Assembly (NCBI RefSeq): GCF_002283365.1
Contig: NZ_MQWD01000001.1
Coordinates: 3,421,951-3,485,950 of the forward strand
Length of the DNA stretch: 64,000 nucleotides
Reading direction: 5' to 3'
From: Rubrivirga marina
GTDB taxonomy: Bacteria > Bacteroidota > Rhodothermia > Rhodothermales > Rubricoccaceae
The position numbers were made by a program, and so were the translations under genes. Positions 49,936 through 59,100 of this stretch are shown piece by piece. The notes beneath the pieces are model-generated. The model ran no database searches, was not told the origin of the DNA, and saw only the letters and a list, made by a program, of their open reading frames with translations. Every line of letters starts with the position of its first letter. Within the stretch, counting starts at the first letter, position 1.

Positions 49936-50011
49936 GGGTGAGGTCAGAAGGGCGGGCCCCGCCGGACTGGGGAGCTCAAACTTCGCCCGATCTGACCTCA
50001 CCCGATCTGAC
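49936..50011 (-). repeat. Inverted and direct repeats between the HNH and FAH genes
   Basis: A 13-base perfect inverted repeat, GGGTGAGGTCAGA (49936-49948) and TCTGACCTCACCC (49991-50003), with a 42-base loop containing a small GC hairpin. The right arm overlaps two direct copies of CCCGATCTGAC (49986-49996 and 50001-50011), spaced 15 bases apart. On the minus strand this lies between the HNH stop and the FAH start. It could be an attenuator or a pair of operators. Confidence 0.5.
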
Positions 50012-50017
50012 TTTTTC

Positions 50018-50527
50018 CTAGGCCGCGAACAGGAACGGCTTCCACGACTCCTCCCCCGTGCCGATGAGGTCGCGCATGTACATCACGTGGCTCGGGCGGA
50101 ACGGGCGCTTCCGCATCGCGAGGCCGGCCTCGTCTGGCGTCCGGTTGCCCTTGCGGTTGTTGCAGGGCGTGCAGGCCGCGACAAGGTTTTCCCACGAGTC
50201 CGGCCCGCCGCGCGACTTTGGGAGGACGTGGTCGATCGTGAGCCGCTCGGCCGCGCCGCAGTACACGCAGCGGTGACCGTCCCGCCGGAGCACGTTGCGC
50301 CGGGTGAGCAGCACCTTCCGGTACGGCACGCGGACGTAGCGCTTGAGCCGGACCACGCTCGGCCACGGGTACGACGCCCGCGTCGACCGGAGCGCCCGGT
50401 CGGACCGCGCGGCGACCATCTCGGCCTTCTGCAAGAACACGAGACCCACGGCCCGCTCGACGCTGCAGACCGACAAGGCCTGGTAGTCCTGGTTCAGGAC
50501 CAGGACGTGACCGCCGAGCGTGCTCAT
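50018..50527 (-). CDS. HNH endonuclease-domain protein
   Basis: Predicted nuclease-like protein of 169 residues. The HNH_5-type zinc-stabilised domain has CVYCGAAERLTIDHVLPKSRGG then ENLVAACTPCNNRKGNRTP (Cys pairs at both ends, catalytic His in IDHVLPK, and Asn in the CNNRKGNRTP helix). The N-terminal 70 residues (HVLVLNQDYQALSVCSVERA and VGLVFLQKAEMVA) are typical of a widespread chromosomal HNH family of Bacteroidota, Cyanobacteria and Deinococcota. No homing element or restriction gene accompanies it. The start ATG at 50527 has a hairpin of GCCCGC/GCGGGC (50533-50550) directly upstream. Natural target unknown. Confidence 0.85.
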   Translation of the reverse strand: MSTLGGHVLVLNQDYQALSVCSVERAVGLVFLQKAEMVAARSDRALRSTRASYPWPSVVRLKRYVRVPYRKVLLTRRNVLRRDGHRCVYCGAAERLTIDHVLPKSRGGPDSWENLVAACTPCNNRKGNRTPDEAGLAMRKRPFRPSHVMYMRDLIGTGEESWKPFLFAA

Positions 50528-50532
50528 GGCGA

Positions 50533-50550
50533 GCCCGCCTCGGTGCGGGC
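50533..50550. repeat. GCCCGC/GCGGGC hairpin just before the HNH start
   Basis: GCCCGC, loop CTCGGT, GCGGGC. It contains half of the window's palindrome (GCCCGCCTCGG) and, on the minus strand, lies 5 bases before the HNH ATG, where it could mask the ribosome landing site. Confidence 0.45.
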
Positions 50551-50649
50551 GGCCGGCGGCCTGGAGTCGTGGGGGGACGACGTTGGGAAGTCGGGGGTGC
50601 GGCTGGCGGCCGGCACCGTCGCCGGACGCCCCATGATGATACGAAGAAG

Positions 50650-50677
50650 CCCCCCGGCCGCAAGCGCAGCCGGAGGG
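50650..50677 (-). terminator. Hairpin after the DUF2147 gene
   Basis: CCCTCCGGC and GCCGGGGGG arms with a 10-base loop, one mismatch, about 33 bases past the stop of the minus-strand DUF2147 gene. No T-run. Confidence 0.5.
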
Positions 50678-50710
50678 CCCTAATGCATCCCTAACGCGGG
50701 ACGCGGCCGG

Positions 50711-51160
50711 CTACTGGCAGTTCGAGGTCGGCACGCGACGCCACGTCTGCGAGCGCCCGAGCGCCCGGATGCCGAGATACCCGCGGAGGTACAGCCGATC
50801 GCTGTTGCCCTCCATCAAGTTCATCACGGCGTTGTACGACCGGCCGCTCTTGGGGTCGACGATGCTGCCGCCCTCGTACCTGTCGCCGTCGGCCCGGAAG
50901 CCGCTCATGATCCGCTCATTGCGGAGGACGCGGCCGTCGAACCGATCAGCGCAGTCGACGCAGCGTCCGCCGTTGACGGTGAGCCGGACGATGTCGCCGA
51001 CCTTGGTGCTGCCCTCGTCGTAGATCTTGACGTAGGACTTGACGGTGCCGTCCTCGTCGTCGACGGTGGCCCAGCAGCCGTTGACGGACTGGGCGAAGGC
51101 GGGGGCGGCGAGGACGAAGAGCGCCGCGGCGCCGAGCGTGCGGATCAGGAGTCGGGACAT
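50711..51160 (-). CDS. Exported DUF2147 protein
   Basis: Secreted or periplasmic protein of 149 residues. Signal peptide MSRLLIRTLGAAALFVLAAPAFA. The DUF2147 domain is complete: GCWATVDDEDGTVKSYVKIY, GRCVDCADRFDG (Cys pair), NERIMSGFRADGDRYEGGSIVD, PKSGRSYNAVMNLMEGNSDR, LYLRGYLGIRALGRSQTWRRV. The family is a beta-barrel of unknown function in many Bacteroidota and Proteobacteria. It stands alone, with a hairpin after the stop and 137 bases to the transporter gene upstream on the same strand. Confidence 0.85.
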   Translation of the reverse strand: MSRLLIRTLGAAALFVLAAPAFAQSVNGCWATVDDEDGTVKSYVKIYDEGSTKVGDIVRLTVNGGRCVDCADRFDGRVLRNERIMSGFRADGDRYEGGSIVDPKSGRSYNAVMNLMEGNSDRLYLRGYLGIRALGRSQTWRRVPTSNCQ

Positions 51161-51297
51161 CGTGTGCGGGGAGGGTGGGAAGACCGGGGTCGTCGGAGAG
51201 AAGTCAAGCGCCGTGCCAGCGTCGTGGCGCGGCCCAGCGAAGAACGCGTGCGGGAGCGCTTCCGTGCCCACCAGTTTACACCGTTCACCGGCCCCCG

Positions 51298-52743
51298 TCA
51301 CGCGTAGCCGACGGCGACGGCGATCGTGAGGACGACGACGCCGAGCGCGAACAGCCCGATCTGCAGCGGGAGAATCCACCGCGCCCACGTCGGCCAGGGC
51401 ACGCGCGCGAGCGAGAGGACGCCCATCAGGACCGGGCTGGTGGGGATGATCATGTTCGTGAACCCGTCGCCCATCTGGAACGCGAGAACGGCCGTCTGGC
51501 GGCTCACCCCGACGAGGTCCGCGAGCGGCGCCATGAGCGGCATCGTGAGCGCGGCCTGCCCGCTCCCTGAAGGGACGAAAAAGTTGATCGCCGTCTGGAT
51601 CCCGAACATCGCCGAGGCGGCCACGGTGGCGCCGGCCCCGCCCAGCCCGGACGCCAGGGCGTTGAGGATCGTGTCCACCACCTGACCATCTTGGAGGACG
51701 ACGAGGATCCCCCGCGCCAGGCCGATGATGACGGCCGTCGGCGCGAGGTCGCGGACGCCGGCCATGAACGCCTTCGCCGTCCCGTTCCCCCCCAGCCCGC
51801 CGACGGCGCCGAGGACGGCGGCCAGCGCCACGAAGAGGGCCGCGATCTCGACGATGTACCACCCGGCCGTGAGCACGCCCGTCACGAGGGCGACGATGCC
51901 GAGGGCGAACGCCAGCAGCACGGCGCCGTGGCGGCCGGTGAACGCCGCGCCCTCCGCGTCGAGCGCCCGCATGGGCTCCACGTCGAGCCCGTGCATGGGA
52001 CTGCTCGTCGCGTCGCGCCGGACCCGCCGCGCGTGCCACATCACGAAGCCGGTGACGATGGCCGTGACCACGATCCACAGCCCGACGCGGAACGCGAGCC
52101 CGCTGAACAGGGCGACGCCCGCGATCCCCTGCGCCACGCCGACCGTGAACGGGTTCAGGAACGCCGCCGCGAACCCGGCCCCCGAGCCGAGGAACGGGAT
52201 CGCCGCGCCCGTGATGGCATCGTAGCCGAGCGCGAGCGCGAGCGGGACGAAGATGAGGACGAACGGGATCGTCTCCTCCGACATTCCAAATACGGCCCCG
52301 CCGAGCGAGAACACGGCGATGAAGAGTGGGATCAGCAACAGATCCAAGACTGGCGACCGCTCGGCCCCGGCGACGACGCGCCGCAGCGCGGCGTCCACGG
52401 CCCCCGTCTCCGTGAGCACGGCGAACGCGCCGCCCACGAGGAGGACGAACGCGATGATCGGCGCCGCGTCCTCGTCGATGAACCCCAGGATCGGCGCCTT
52501 GAAGATCATGGCGACGCTGTGGACCACACGTGCGCCCAGGTCACTCCCCTCGCGCTCGATCCGCTCGTAGGAGCCCGGCACGACGACCTCTCGGGTGCCG
52601 ACTCCCTCCACCTCGATCTCATTGCGGGCGAACTCCCCCGGGGGGACGATCCAGGTCAGCAGGGCCGCGAGGACGATGATGCCGAACAGGATCAGCGTCG
52701 TGTCAGGTGCGCGGAAGCGGGGCGTCGGGGCGTCGTCGGGCAT
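51298..52743 (-). CDS. YfcC/DcuC-type anaerobic C4-dicarboxylate or basic amino-acid transporter
   Basis: Inner-membrane transporter of 481 residues with about 12 helices. The family is DUF (YfcC/ArcD-like, PF03606). The N-terminal DTTLILFGIIVLAALLTWIVPPGEF is the typical entry, then EDAAPIIAFVLLVGGAFAVLTETG, FSLGGAVFGMSEETIPFVLI (a conserved family segment), YDAITGAAIPFLGSGAGFAAAFLNPF, and INFFVPSGSGQAALTMPLMAPLADLVG near the second half. Homologues are annotated as amino-acid or dicarboxylate antiporters; the substrate is not known. ATG at 52743. A candidate promoter box lies 22 bases upstream, back to back with that of the divergent TPR operon. Confidence 0.85.
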   Translation of the reverse strand: MPDDAPTPRFRAPDTTLILFGIIVLAALLTWIVPPGEFARNEIEVEGVGTREVVVPGSYERIEREGSDLGARVVHSVAMIFKAPILGFIDEDAAPIIAFVLLVGGAFAVLTETGAVDAALRRVVAGAERSPVLDLLLIPLFIAVFSLGGAVFGMSEETIPFVLIFVPLALALGYDAITGAAIPFLGSGAGFAAAFLNPFTVGVAQGIAGVALFSGLAFRVGLWIVVTAIVTGFVMWHARRVRRDATSSPMHGLDVEPMRALDAEGAAFTGRHGAVLLAFALGIVALVTGVLTAGWYIVEIAALFVALAAVLGAVGGLGGNGTAKAFMAGVRDLAPTAVIIGLARGILVVLQDGQVVDTILNALASGLGGAGATVAASAMFGIQTAINFFVPSGSGQAALTMPLMAPLADLVGVSRQTAVLAFQMGDGFTNMIIPTSPVLMGVLSLARVPWPTWARWILPLQIGLFALGVVVLTIAVAVGYA

Positions 52744-52764
52744 CGGGCGGAGTACGAACCGCCT

Positions 52765-52778
52765 GGAAGCTAGCGTTC
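52765..52778. promoter_or_regulatory. Overlapping divergent promoter boxes
   Basis: GGAAGCTAGCGTTC contains TAGCTTCC on the minus strand (52772 to 52765, for the transporter at 52743) and TAGCGTTC on the plus strand (52771-52778, for the TPR operon at 52810). The two -7-like boxes share the core CTAG, a second case like 2738-2757. Confidence 0.45.
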
Positions 52779-52809
52779 GGCCGGCCCCGACCCGTGCGAT
52801 CTTCCGCCC

Positions 52810-53784
52810 ATGCGCCGCGCCCCCCTCCTCCTGCTCCTCCTGACGACGGCGGCCACGGCCCAGAGCGGGGTCGACGCGCGGCTGGAGGGCCGTTTCGTCC
52901 GCGCCCTCACGGCGGTCGCGATCGAGGACTACGAGACGGCCCGCGAGACGCTCGACCAGATCCTCGAGACGACGCCTGGCGACGCGAGCGTCCTCGCCGT
53001 CCGCGCTGAAGTCGCGACGGGGCTCGGCGCGACGGCCGACGCGGTCTACTATGCCCGCCGCGCCACCGAGGCGGCCCCGGACGACGCCGCGGCTTGGCTC
53101 GCCTTCTCCGCCGCCCTCCTCGACGCCGGCCAGCTCCGCGAGGCCGCGGACGCCGCGGGCCGCGCCGTCACGATCGACCCCCACGACCTCGACGCGCTCA
53201 CGTCGGCCGCGGAGATCGCCGCCCGGCTCGGCGACCCCGCCGCCGAGCGCGACGCCCTCACGACCCTGGTCCGCGTCGGCGACACGGCGGCGGCGCGGCT
53301 CCGTCTGTCGACGCTGGCCGAGCGGGCCGGCGACCGCGACGAGGCCCTCGCTCAGGCCCGGGCCGCCGCCCGTCTCGCCCCGACCGAGCCCGCTGTCGCC
53401 CGCCGTCTGTCGGACCTGCAGGGCACCGACCGCCCGGCTCCCCCCGCCTCGGGTGCCGAGGCGGGCGAGGCCGACGACGTCGACGCGCTCCTCGCCCTGA
53501 TCGACGCCGACCCGCGGCGCGTCGACCTCTGGGCGCAGGCGCTCGACGCCCTCGCCGCCTCCGCCGACCCCCGCGCCGGGGCGACGGCCGATGACGCGCT
53601 CCTCCTCTTCCCGAGCGTCCCCGCCGTGCTCGCCGCGGCCGCCGAGGCCTACGCCGCCGCCGGCCGGGCCGACGACGCTCGGGCCACGGCACAGCGCGGG
53701 CTCGCCGCCCTCGACCTTCTCGGCGACGACCTCCCGGACGCCGACGCGCTCCGGCTCCGCCTCGACGCCGTCCTCTCCCGCTAG
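52810..53784 (+). CDS. Exported TPR protein, first gene of a TPR/DUF4292/EnvC operon
   Basis: Secreted repeat protein of 324 residues. The signal is MRRAPLLLLLLTTAATAQ. Several TPR-like repeats follow, with FVRALTAVAIEDYETARETLDQIL, GLGATADAVYYARRATEAAPDD, AAWLAFSAALLDAGQLREAADA and so on. One copy of the GCCTCGG palindrome is embedded at 53443-53465 and encodes PPASGAEAGEA, a linker between repeats. It is followed 12 bases later by a DUF4292 lipoprotein gene and then an EnvC-like gene, an arrangement widely conserved in Bacteroidota. The set probably works in the outer membrane or on the wall at cell separation. Confidence 0.75.
   Translation: MRRAPLLLLLLTTAATAQSGVDARLEGRFVRALTAVAIEDYETARETLDQILETTPGDASVLAVRAEVATGLGATADAVYYARRATEAAPDDAAAWLAFSAALLDAGQLREAADAAGRAVTIDPHDLDALTSAAEIAARLGDPAAERDALTTLVRVGDTAAARLRLSTLAERAGDRDEALAQARAAARLAPTEPAVARRLSDLQGTDRPAPPASGAEAGEADDVDALLALIDADPRRVDLWAQALDALAASADPRAGATADDALLLFPSVPAVLAAAAEAYAAAGRADDARATAQRGLAALDLLGDDLPDADALRLRLDAVLSR
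53443..53465 (+). repeat. GCCTCGG/CCGAGGC palindrome inside a coding sequence
   Basis: CCCGCCTCGG and CCGAGGCGGG arms around GTG, within the TPR gene. It is in frame and encodes a linker, so it interrupts no repeat unit. It is the only copy inside a gene with both arms intact. Confidence 0.65.
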
Positions 53785-53795
53785 TCCCCTCCCCT

Positions 53796-54578
53796 GTGAT
53801 CGCCCGTCTCTCGCTCCTCGCCGCGCTGCTCCTGGCCGGCTGCGTCCCCACCGGCCCGCTCGTCACCGACGCGCCCGGCGACGAGCAAGCCGCCGGCTTC
53901 CCGAACCACACGGCCGAGCAGATCGTCGCCGAGGTCGCCGCGTCGGTGGCGCCGGTGCTAAGCGTCGCAGCCGACGGGGACCTCCGGATCGTGCAGGGCG
54001 GGAGCGACCAGAGCGCATCGTTCAGCCTCCGCAGCCGTCTCGGCGACAGCACGACGGTCGTCGTCCGCGGCCCGCTCGGCATCACGGTCGCCCGCGGCCT
54101 CGTCACGTCCGACTCCGTGTTCGTGTCGAACCAACTCCAGGACGAGTTCATCCTCGGCCCGCTCTCGGCCGCCGACGCGTTCGTGCCCGGCGCCAGCGAG
54201 GACGCCCGGGTCGTCCGCGCCGCCCTCGGCCTCCTCGTCCCAGAGGCCGACGTAGCCTGGACGCGGACGGTCCAAGCCCGGACCTACCAACTCACGGGGC
54301 GGCTCCCCGGTGGCACAGGCACCCGGGCGTACACGATCGACCCGGCCCTCTGGCGCGTCGTCCGCGTGGTGGACTTCGGGCCGGACGGGCGGCAAGCCGG
54401 CCTCCAGCAGGTCGACGCGTTCGACACCGTCGACGGCGTCGTGCTGCCCCGCCAGGTTCGATTGGAGAGCACGGACACGCAGATCGAGTTGGAGCATCGG
54501 CGTCTGCAGGTCAACCCGCCCGACCTCCGGCTTCGGTTCTCCCGCCCGGAGGGCTACGAGGTCATCGAGATCCAGTAG
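53796..54578 (+). CDS. DUF4292 lipoprotein
   Basis: Lipoprotein of 260 residues, GTG start at 53796 and signal MIARLSLLAALLLAGC with LAGC lipobox. The DUF4292 domain resembles LolA-like half-barrels: LRIVQGGSDQSASFSLRSRL, STTVVVRGPLGITVARGLVTSDSVF, FILGPLSAADAF, YTIDPALWRVVRVVDFGPDGR, PRQVRLESTDTQIELEHRRL. The LolA-like fold suggests it carries or anchors a lipophilic partner in the periplasm. It is 12 bases after the TPR gene and 125 bases before the EnvC-like gene. Function in this family is unproven. Confidence 0.82.
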   Translation: MIARLSLLAALLLAGCVPTGPLVTDAPGDEQAAGFPNHTAEQIVAEVAASVAPVLSVAADGDLRIVQGGSDQSASFSLRSRLGDSTTVVVRGPLGITVARGLVTSDSVFVSNQLQDEFILGPLSAADAFVPGASEDARVVRAALGLLVPEADVAWTRTVQARTYQLTGRLPGGTGTRAYTIDPALWRVVRVVDFGPDGRQAGLQQVDAFDTVDGVVLPRQVRLESTDTQIELEHRRLQVNPPDLRLRFSRPEGYEVIEIQ

Positions 54579-54671
54579 GCTCGCCGCGCTCGCGGGACGG
54601 GGCAGAGCGAACGGACGTCGGCGCCTCGGACAGATTGAGCGGCGCCCTTCGAACCTCGGACCCCCAACCTT

Positions 54672-54679
54672 TACCTTCC
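54672..54679 (+). promoter_or_regulatory. Candidate -7 box TACCTTCC
   Basis: TACCTTCC lies 25 bases before the ATG of the EnvC-like gene, suggesting an extra promoter inside the operon. Confidence 0.4.
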
Positions 54680-54703
54680 GCCCGACCCGCCGACACTCCC
54701 CCC

Positions 54704-56119
54704 ATGCTCCGCGCCGCTCTTCTCTGCTGCCTCGTCACGGCCCCCGCCTTCGCGCAGGACCGGGCGGCCACGGAGCAGCGGCTGTCGAGCCTCCGCGACC
54801 AGATCTCGGCCGTCGAGCGGCAGGTCCGCCAGACCCGCGGCCAGGAGCAGAGCGCGCTCCAGGCGCTCGAAGGGCTCGAGGCCGAGGTCCAGCTCCGCGA
54901 GACGCTCGTCGCCGGCTACCGCAACCGGATCGACACGACGCGGGCGGAGACGCAAACGCTCCGGCGCTCGATCGAGCGGCTGGAGACCGAGATCGAGGAC
55001 GCCAAGCGGTCGTACCGCACCCGCGCGCGCCACGCCTACATGCATGGCCGCCGCAACTCGCTCGCGCTCATCCTCGCCGCGGGCTCCGTCAACCAGATGA
55101 TCGTCCGCGCCCGCTACCTCCAGCAGTTCGCGCGGCGCCGCCGCGGGCAGGTCGAGCGGATCGCGCAGAAGACGGGCGAGATGCGGGGGCGAGAGCAGGA
55201 AGTCCGGGAGTCGCTCGAGGAGACGCAGCGGCTCCTCCAGCAGAGCCAGGCCGAGCAGGCGCGGATCGCCCAGAGCCGCCGCGAGCGCGCGGCCCTCGTG
55301 ACCGACCTCCGCTCGCAACGCGGACGCCTCGAGCGCGAGCTCCAACAGCGCCGGACGGACGCGCAGCAACTCGCCGGCCTCGTCCAGGACCTCGTCGCCC
55401 AGGAGCGTGCGCGCGCCGAGGCGGAACGCCAGCGCCGCGCGGCCGAAGAGGCCGAGCGCCAGCGACAGGCCGCCGCCGCCGCCGAGGCGGCCCGGGTCGC
55501 GGAGGTCCAGCGGCGCGCCCGCGAGGCCGAGCGGCGCGCGCAGGAGGCCGACCAGATCCGACGCCGGCCGGAGCCTCGCACCACGACACCTGACCCCTCG
55601 CCTCCGATCGCTGCCGCGGAGCCGCCGCCCGCACCGACGCCTGCGCCCCCCCCGACGCCCGCGGCGCGCCCTGCCCCACCGCCGGAGCCCGCCGAGGACC
55701 GCGTCGTCGACCTCACGGGCTCGTTCCGCTCGAACCGCGGCCGCCTCCCCAGGCCCGTCGAGGGCACCGTCACCGGCTCGTTCGGGACGCGGACGGACCC
55801 CGTCACGAACACGACCACGTCGTCCCCCGGCATCGACATCTCGACGCGGCCCGGCGCGCCGGCGCGGGCCGTGTTCGAGGGCGTCGTCCAGCGGATCGGG
55901 ACGATCCCGACCTATGGGACCTACGTGATGATCTCGCACGGCGAGTTCGTCACACTCTACGGCAACCTCTCGCAGGTCGGCGTCAGCCAGGGCCAGCGGA
56001 TCCAGGCCGGGCAGGTCGTCGGACGGGCCGGCACGACGGCGCAGCGGCGCGGGTCGAGCCTGTTCTTCGCCCTCTACCAGGGGGGCCAGGCCGTCAACCC
56101 CGTGAGCTGGTTCCGCTAG
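54704..56119 (+). CDS. EnvC-like murein hydrolase activator with degenerate LytM domain
   Basis: Exported protein of 471 residues. Signal MLRAALLCCLVTAPAFAQ, then a very long coiled coil (about residues 20-270), a Pro/Ala/Glu linker, and a C-terminal LytM/M23 domain. Active M23 peptidases carry HxxxD and HxH zinc ligands. Here the first position reads SSPGIDIST (no His before the conserved GIDI) and the last LFFALYQGG (where active enzymes have LHFEL), so at least two His are lost. This is the layout of EnvC and related activators, which switch on amidases rather than cut. It ends where the propeller-sensor gene on the other strand ends, sharing four bases (CTAG). Partner amidases lie elsewhere. 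Confidence 0.85.
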   Translation: MLRAALLCCLVTAPAFAQDRAATEQRLSSLRDQISAVERQVRQTRGQEQSALQALEGLEAEVQLRETLVAGYRNRIDTTRAETQTLRRSIERLETEIEDAKRSYRTRARHAYMHGRRNSLALILAAGSVNQMIVRARYLQQFARRRRGQVERIAQKTGEMRGREQEVRESLEETQRLLQQSQAEQARIAQSRRERAALVTDLRSQRGRLERELQQRRTDAQQLAGLVQDLVAQERARAEAERQRRAAEEAERQRQAAAAAEAARVAEVQRRAREAERRAQEADQIRRRPEPRTTTPDPSPPIAAAEPPPAPTPAPPPTPAARPAPPPEPAEDRVVDLTGSFRSNRGRLPRPVEGTVTGSFGTRTDPVTNTTTSSPGIDISTRPGAPARAVFEGVVQRIGTIPTYGTYVMISHGEFVTLYGNLSQVGVSQGQRIQAGQVVGRAGTTAQRRGSSLFFALYQGGQAVNPVSWFR

Positions 56120-59100
56120 CGCCCGAGGCGGACGGAGACGACACTGCCCGCCTCGGTCGGCTCGACGTCGAGCGCGCCGCCGCGCTGGCGGACGATGCGG
56201 AGCGCTTGCACGAGCGGGTTCTTCGTCCCCGGCAGGCGCCGCCGGAGGCCCGGCGCGCGGACGGCCACCGGGCGGTCCGCAACGACGCGGAGCCCGATGC
56301 CCGTGTCGTCGACCGTGACGGTCACGCGGAGTTCGTCCGGATCGGCCGTCTGGAGCGCGTGGTCCAGCAAACAGGCCAACACCGAAACGAAGTCGTGCTG
56401 GAGGTCGTCGGGCAGCGAGGCCGGGGCGGCCGACCAGTCGGTCTGGATCGCCACGTCCGGAGCCTGCTGGCGGGCGCGGCGGACGGTCGCGTCGAGGGCG
56501 CGCGTGAGGCCGAGCGTGCCGGCCGCGGCGGGACGGAGGCGGATCAGCGCGTCGTGGAGCCCGACCTCGACCTCGCCCACCCTCCGTCGGACGCGGCGGA
56601 CGACCTCGCCGTCCGTCTCGACGCCGTCGAGGTCCCGCCCGATCTCCCCGATCCCCCGGACCGGCCCGCGGTGGAGGTCGTCGGCGACATCCTGCTGGCG
56701 GCGGCGGTAGTCCCGAGCCGCGAGGTGCATCACCCCGAGAACGCCGACCAGTCCGAGCCCGGCGAGAAGGAGCAGTGCCACGGCCCGCGCCGGGATCCCC
56801 TGCCACCAGGCTGGTTCTACGACGATCGTGAGCCGCGCCGGCTCGTCGTTCCACACGCCGTCGGCGTTGGACCCGAGCACGAGAAGCGTGTACGTCCCCG
56901 GTTCGAGGGCCGTGTAGGTCGCCAGCGGCCGCTCCCCCGTCGTCTCCCGCCAGTCGGCGTCGACCCCCAGCAACCGGTAGAGGTAGCGGAGCTGGCGTGG
57001 CGCGGTGTAGTCGAGCGCGGCGAACTGGACCGTCAGGAAGTTCTCGTCGTGGGCTACGCGGATCGTGTCGCCGTCGAGCGGGCGCCCGGCGCGTCGCCGG
57101 TCGAACACCTCGACGCCCGTGAACGCCACGGGCGGGTGGTACGTCGCGAGCCCGACGCCATCGGGATCGACGCGAACGAGTCCGTTCGGCCCGCCGAACC
57201 AGAGCTCGCCGGTCGTCGGGCTCCGGTCGAAGGCCATCAGGTCGAAGGCGTCGTCGCGGAGCCCGTTGCCGGCGTCATAGACCGAGAGGCAGTCCGAGGT
57301 CGGGTCGTAGCGCGCGAGGCCGCGGTTCGTGCTCGCCCAGACCTGGCCGGTCTCGTCCGTCAGGACGCCGTACACGAGGTCGCTCGGAAACTCGTCGCCC
57401 CCCACCCGGACCGCCCGTCCGGATTCGGGGTCGAACGCGAGCAGGCCGTTGCCCACGGTCCCCACCCACAGCTTGCCCGGCGTTGCGGGGCTCTCCGCGA
57501 CGGCCCAGACCGGCGCACTCTCGCCGAGGTCGACCGGCTCGAACGTCATCTCCCTCCCGGCTCCCGGGTCGACGACGCGCGCGAGCCCGGCGTCCGTGCC
57601 GACCCAGAGCGTGCCGTCCTCCGCCTCGTGGACCCGGTTGACGTTCGGGTGCGGCAGGCTGCCCGCCCCGCTCGCTGGGAAGACGCCGACCCAGCGCCCG
57701 TCCGCCTGCCGGAGCGCGAGCCCCTCCCCCGTCGTGCCGACCCAGAGCCGCCCGGCCTCGTCCTCGTAGATGTGGCGCACCCCGAAGCCTCGAGGCGTCG
57801 TCCCGTCCGCCTCGGTGAGGCCGAGGGCACGGCTGGCCTCCGCCTCGCGACGGAACCGGCCGGTGCGGCGGTCGAGGCGGAAGAGGCCGGCCCGCTTGCC
57901 CCCCACCCACAGCGTCCCGTCGGCGCCTTCGAAGACCTGCCACCACGCGTCGCGGAAGGGGTCGTCGCGGTCGGGCACCCAGGCGGGCGGGCCGGCGCCC
58001 TGGACCTCCGGGATCCGGAACGTCTCGAACCGGTCGGTCTCCGGGTCGAGCCGGTTGAGGCCGTCGTTCGTCGCCACCCAGAGCGCGCCGCCCCGCGCCT
58101 CGGTCATCCCGTTCACGCGGTCGTCGGAGATCTCGCCGGGTTCGCCCGTGAACCGGCGGTACACGCGGAATGGCTGCGCCGGAGCCCGCCACGCGGCCAC
58201 GCCGCGGGACGTCCCGACCCACGCCCCGCCCTGGCGGTCCACCAGCAGGGCGCGGACGCGGGGGGCCGGGAGCGACGTCGGGTCGCCGGGACGCGGCCCC
58301 AGCCAGCGCCAGTCGCTCGTTTCCAGGCCGACGGCCAGCAGGCCGTCGGTCGCCGTCCCCAGCCAGGCCTCGCGCCCGACGACGACGAGGTCGGCGCTCT
58401 CGGTCCACCCCACCTCGGGGAGGTCCCGGACGACCGGGACGAACCGGCCGCGGCTCCAGCGGCGGAGCTCGTGGGGGCCGCCGTCGAGGGGGCGACCGTA
58501 CGCCAGCAGCCGCCCCTCAGCATCGAGCCCGAGCACGCGTGGGCCGAACCCACTGAGGTCGATCGACCGGCACCGCGCGTCCGGCCCGGGGTCGACGCGG
58601 CACGCGTCCTCGGGCCGCGGGCCGAGGACCCACGCGGCGCCGCTGGCGACAGTCTGGACTTCCCAGGCGCGGCCGTCCGCCCCGCCCCACGGGACGCGGA
58701 TCCGCTGCCGCTCGCCGGACGCGGCGTCGAGGCGGCAGAGGCCGGCGCGGCGCGACCCGTACAGGATCTGGCCGGGGCCCGTCTCCGCGAGCCACGTCGC
58801 CGCGCCCCCACAGGTCCCCTCCGCCGGCGTGACACGGGTGAACCGGTCGGTCCGCGGGTCGAGGCGGGCGACCCCGCGTTGGGTCCCGACCCAGAGCCGG
58901 CCCGCGCCGTCGACCAGCAGGGCCTCCACGTCGTTCGAGGGGAGCGAACGGGCGTCGCCGACGTCGCGCCGAAGCAGCGTCGGGCCGAGGCCGTCGTAGC
59001 GGAGGAGCCCGTCCCGCGTGCCGATCCAGATCAAGCCGTCGGCGTCCTGCGCGAGCGCCTGAACCTCGGGGTGCGGCAGGTCCAGCCCCAGCCGGTCGAA

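Noticed and set aside
46970-50530. Prophage remnant (amidase plus HNH endonuclease)
   Set aside because: No capsid, tail, integrase, att repeats or change in base composition; the intervening genes are ordinary chromosomal families.
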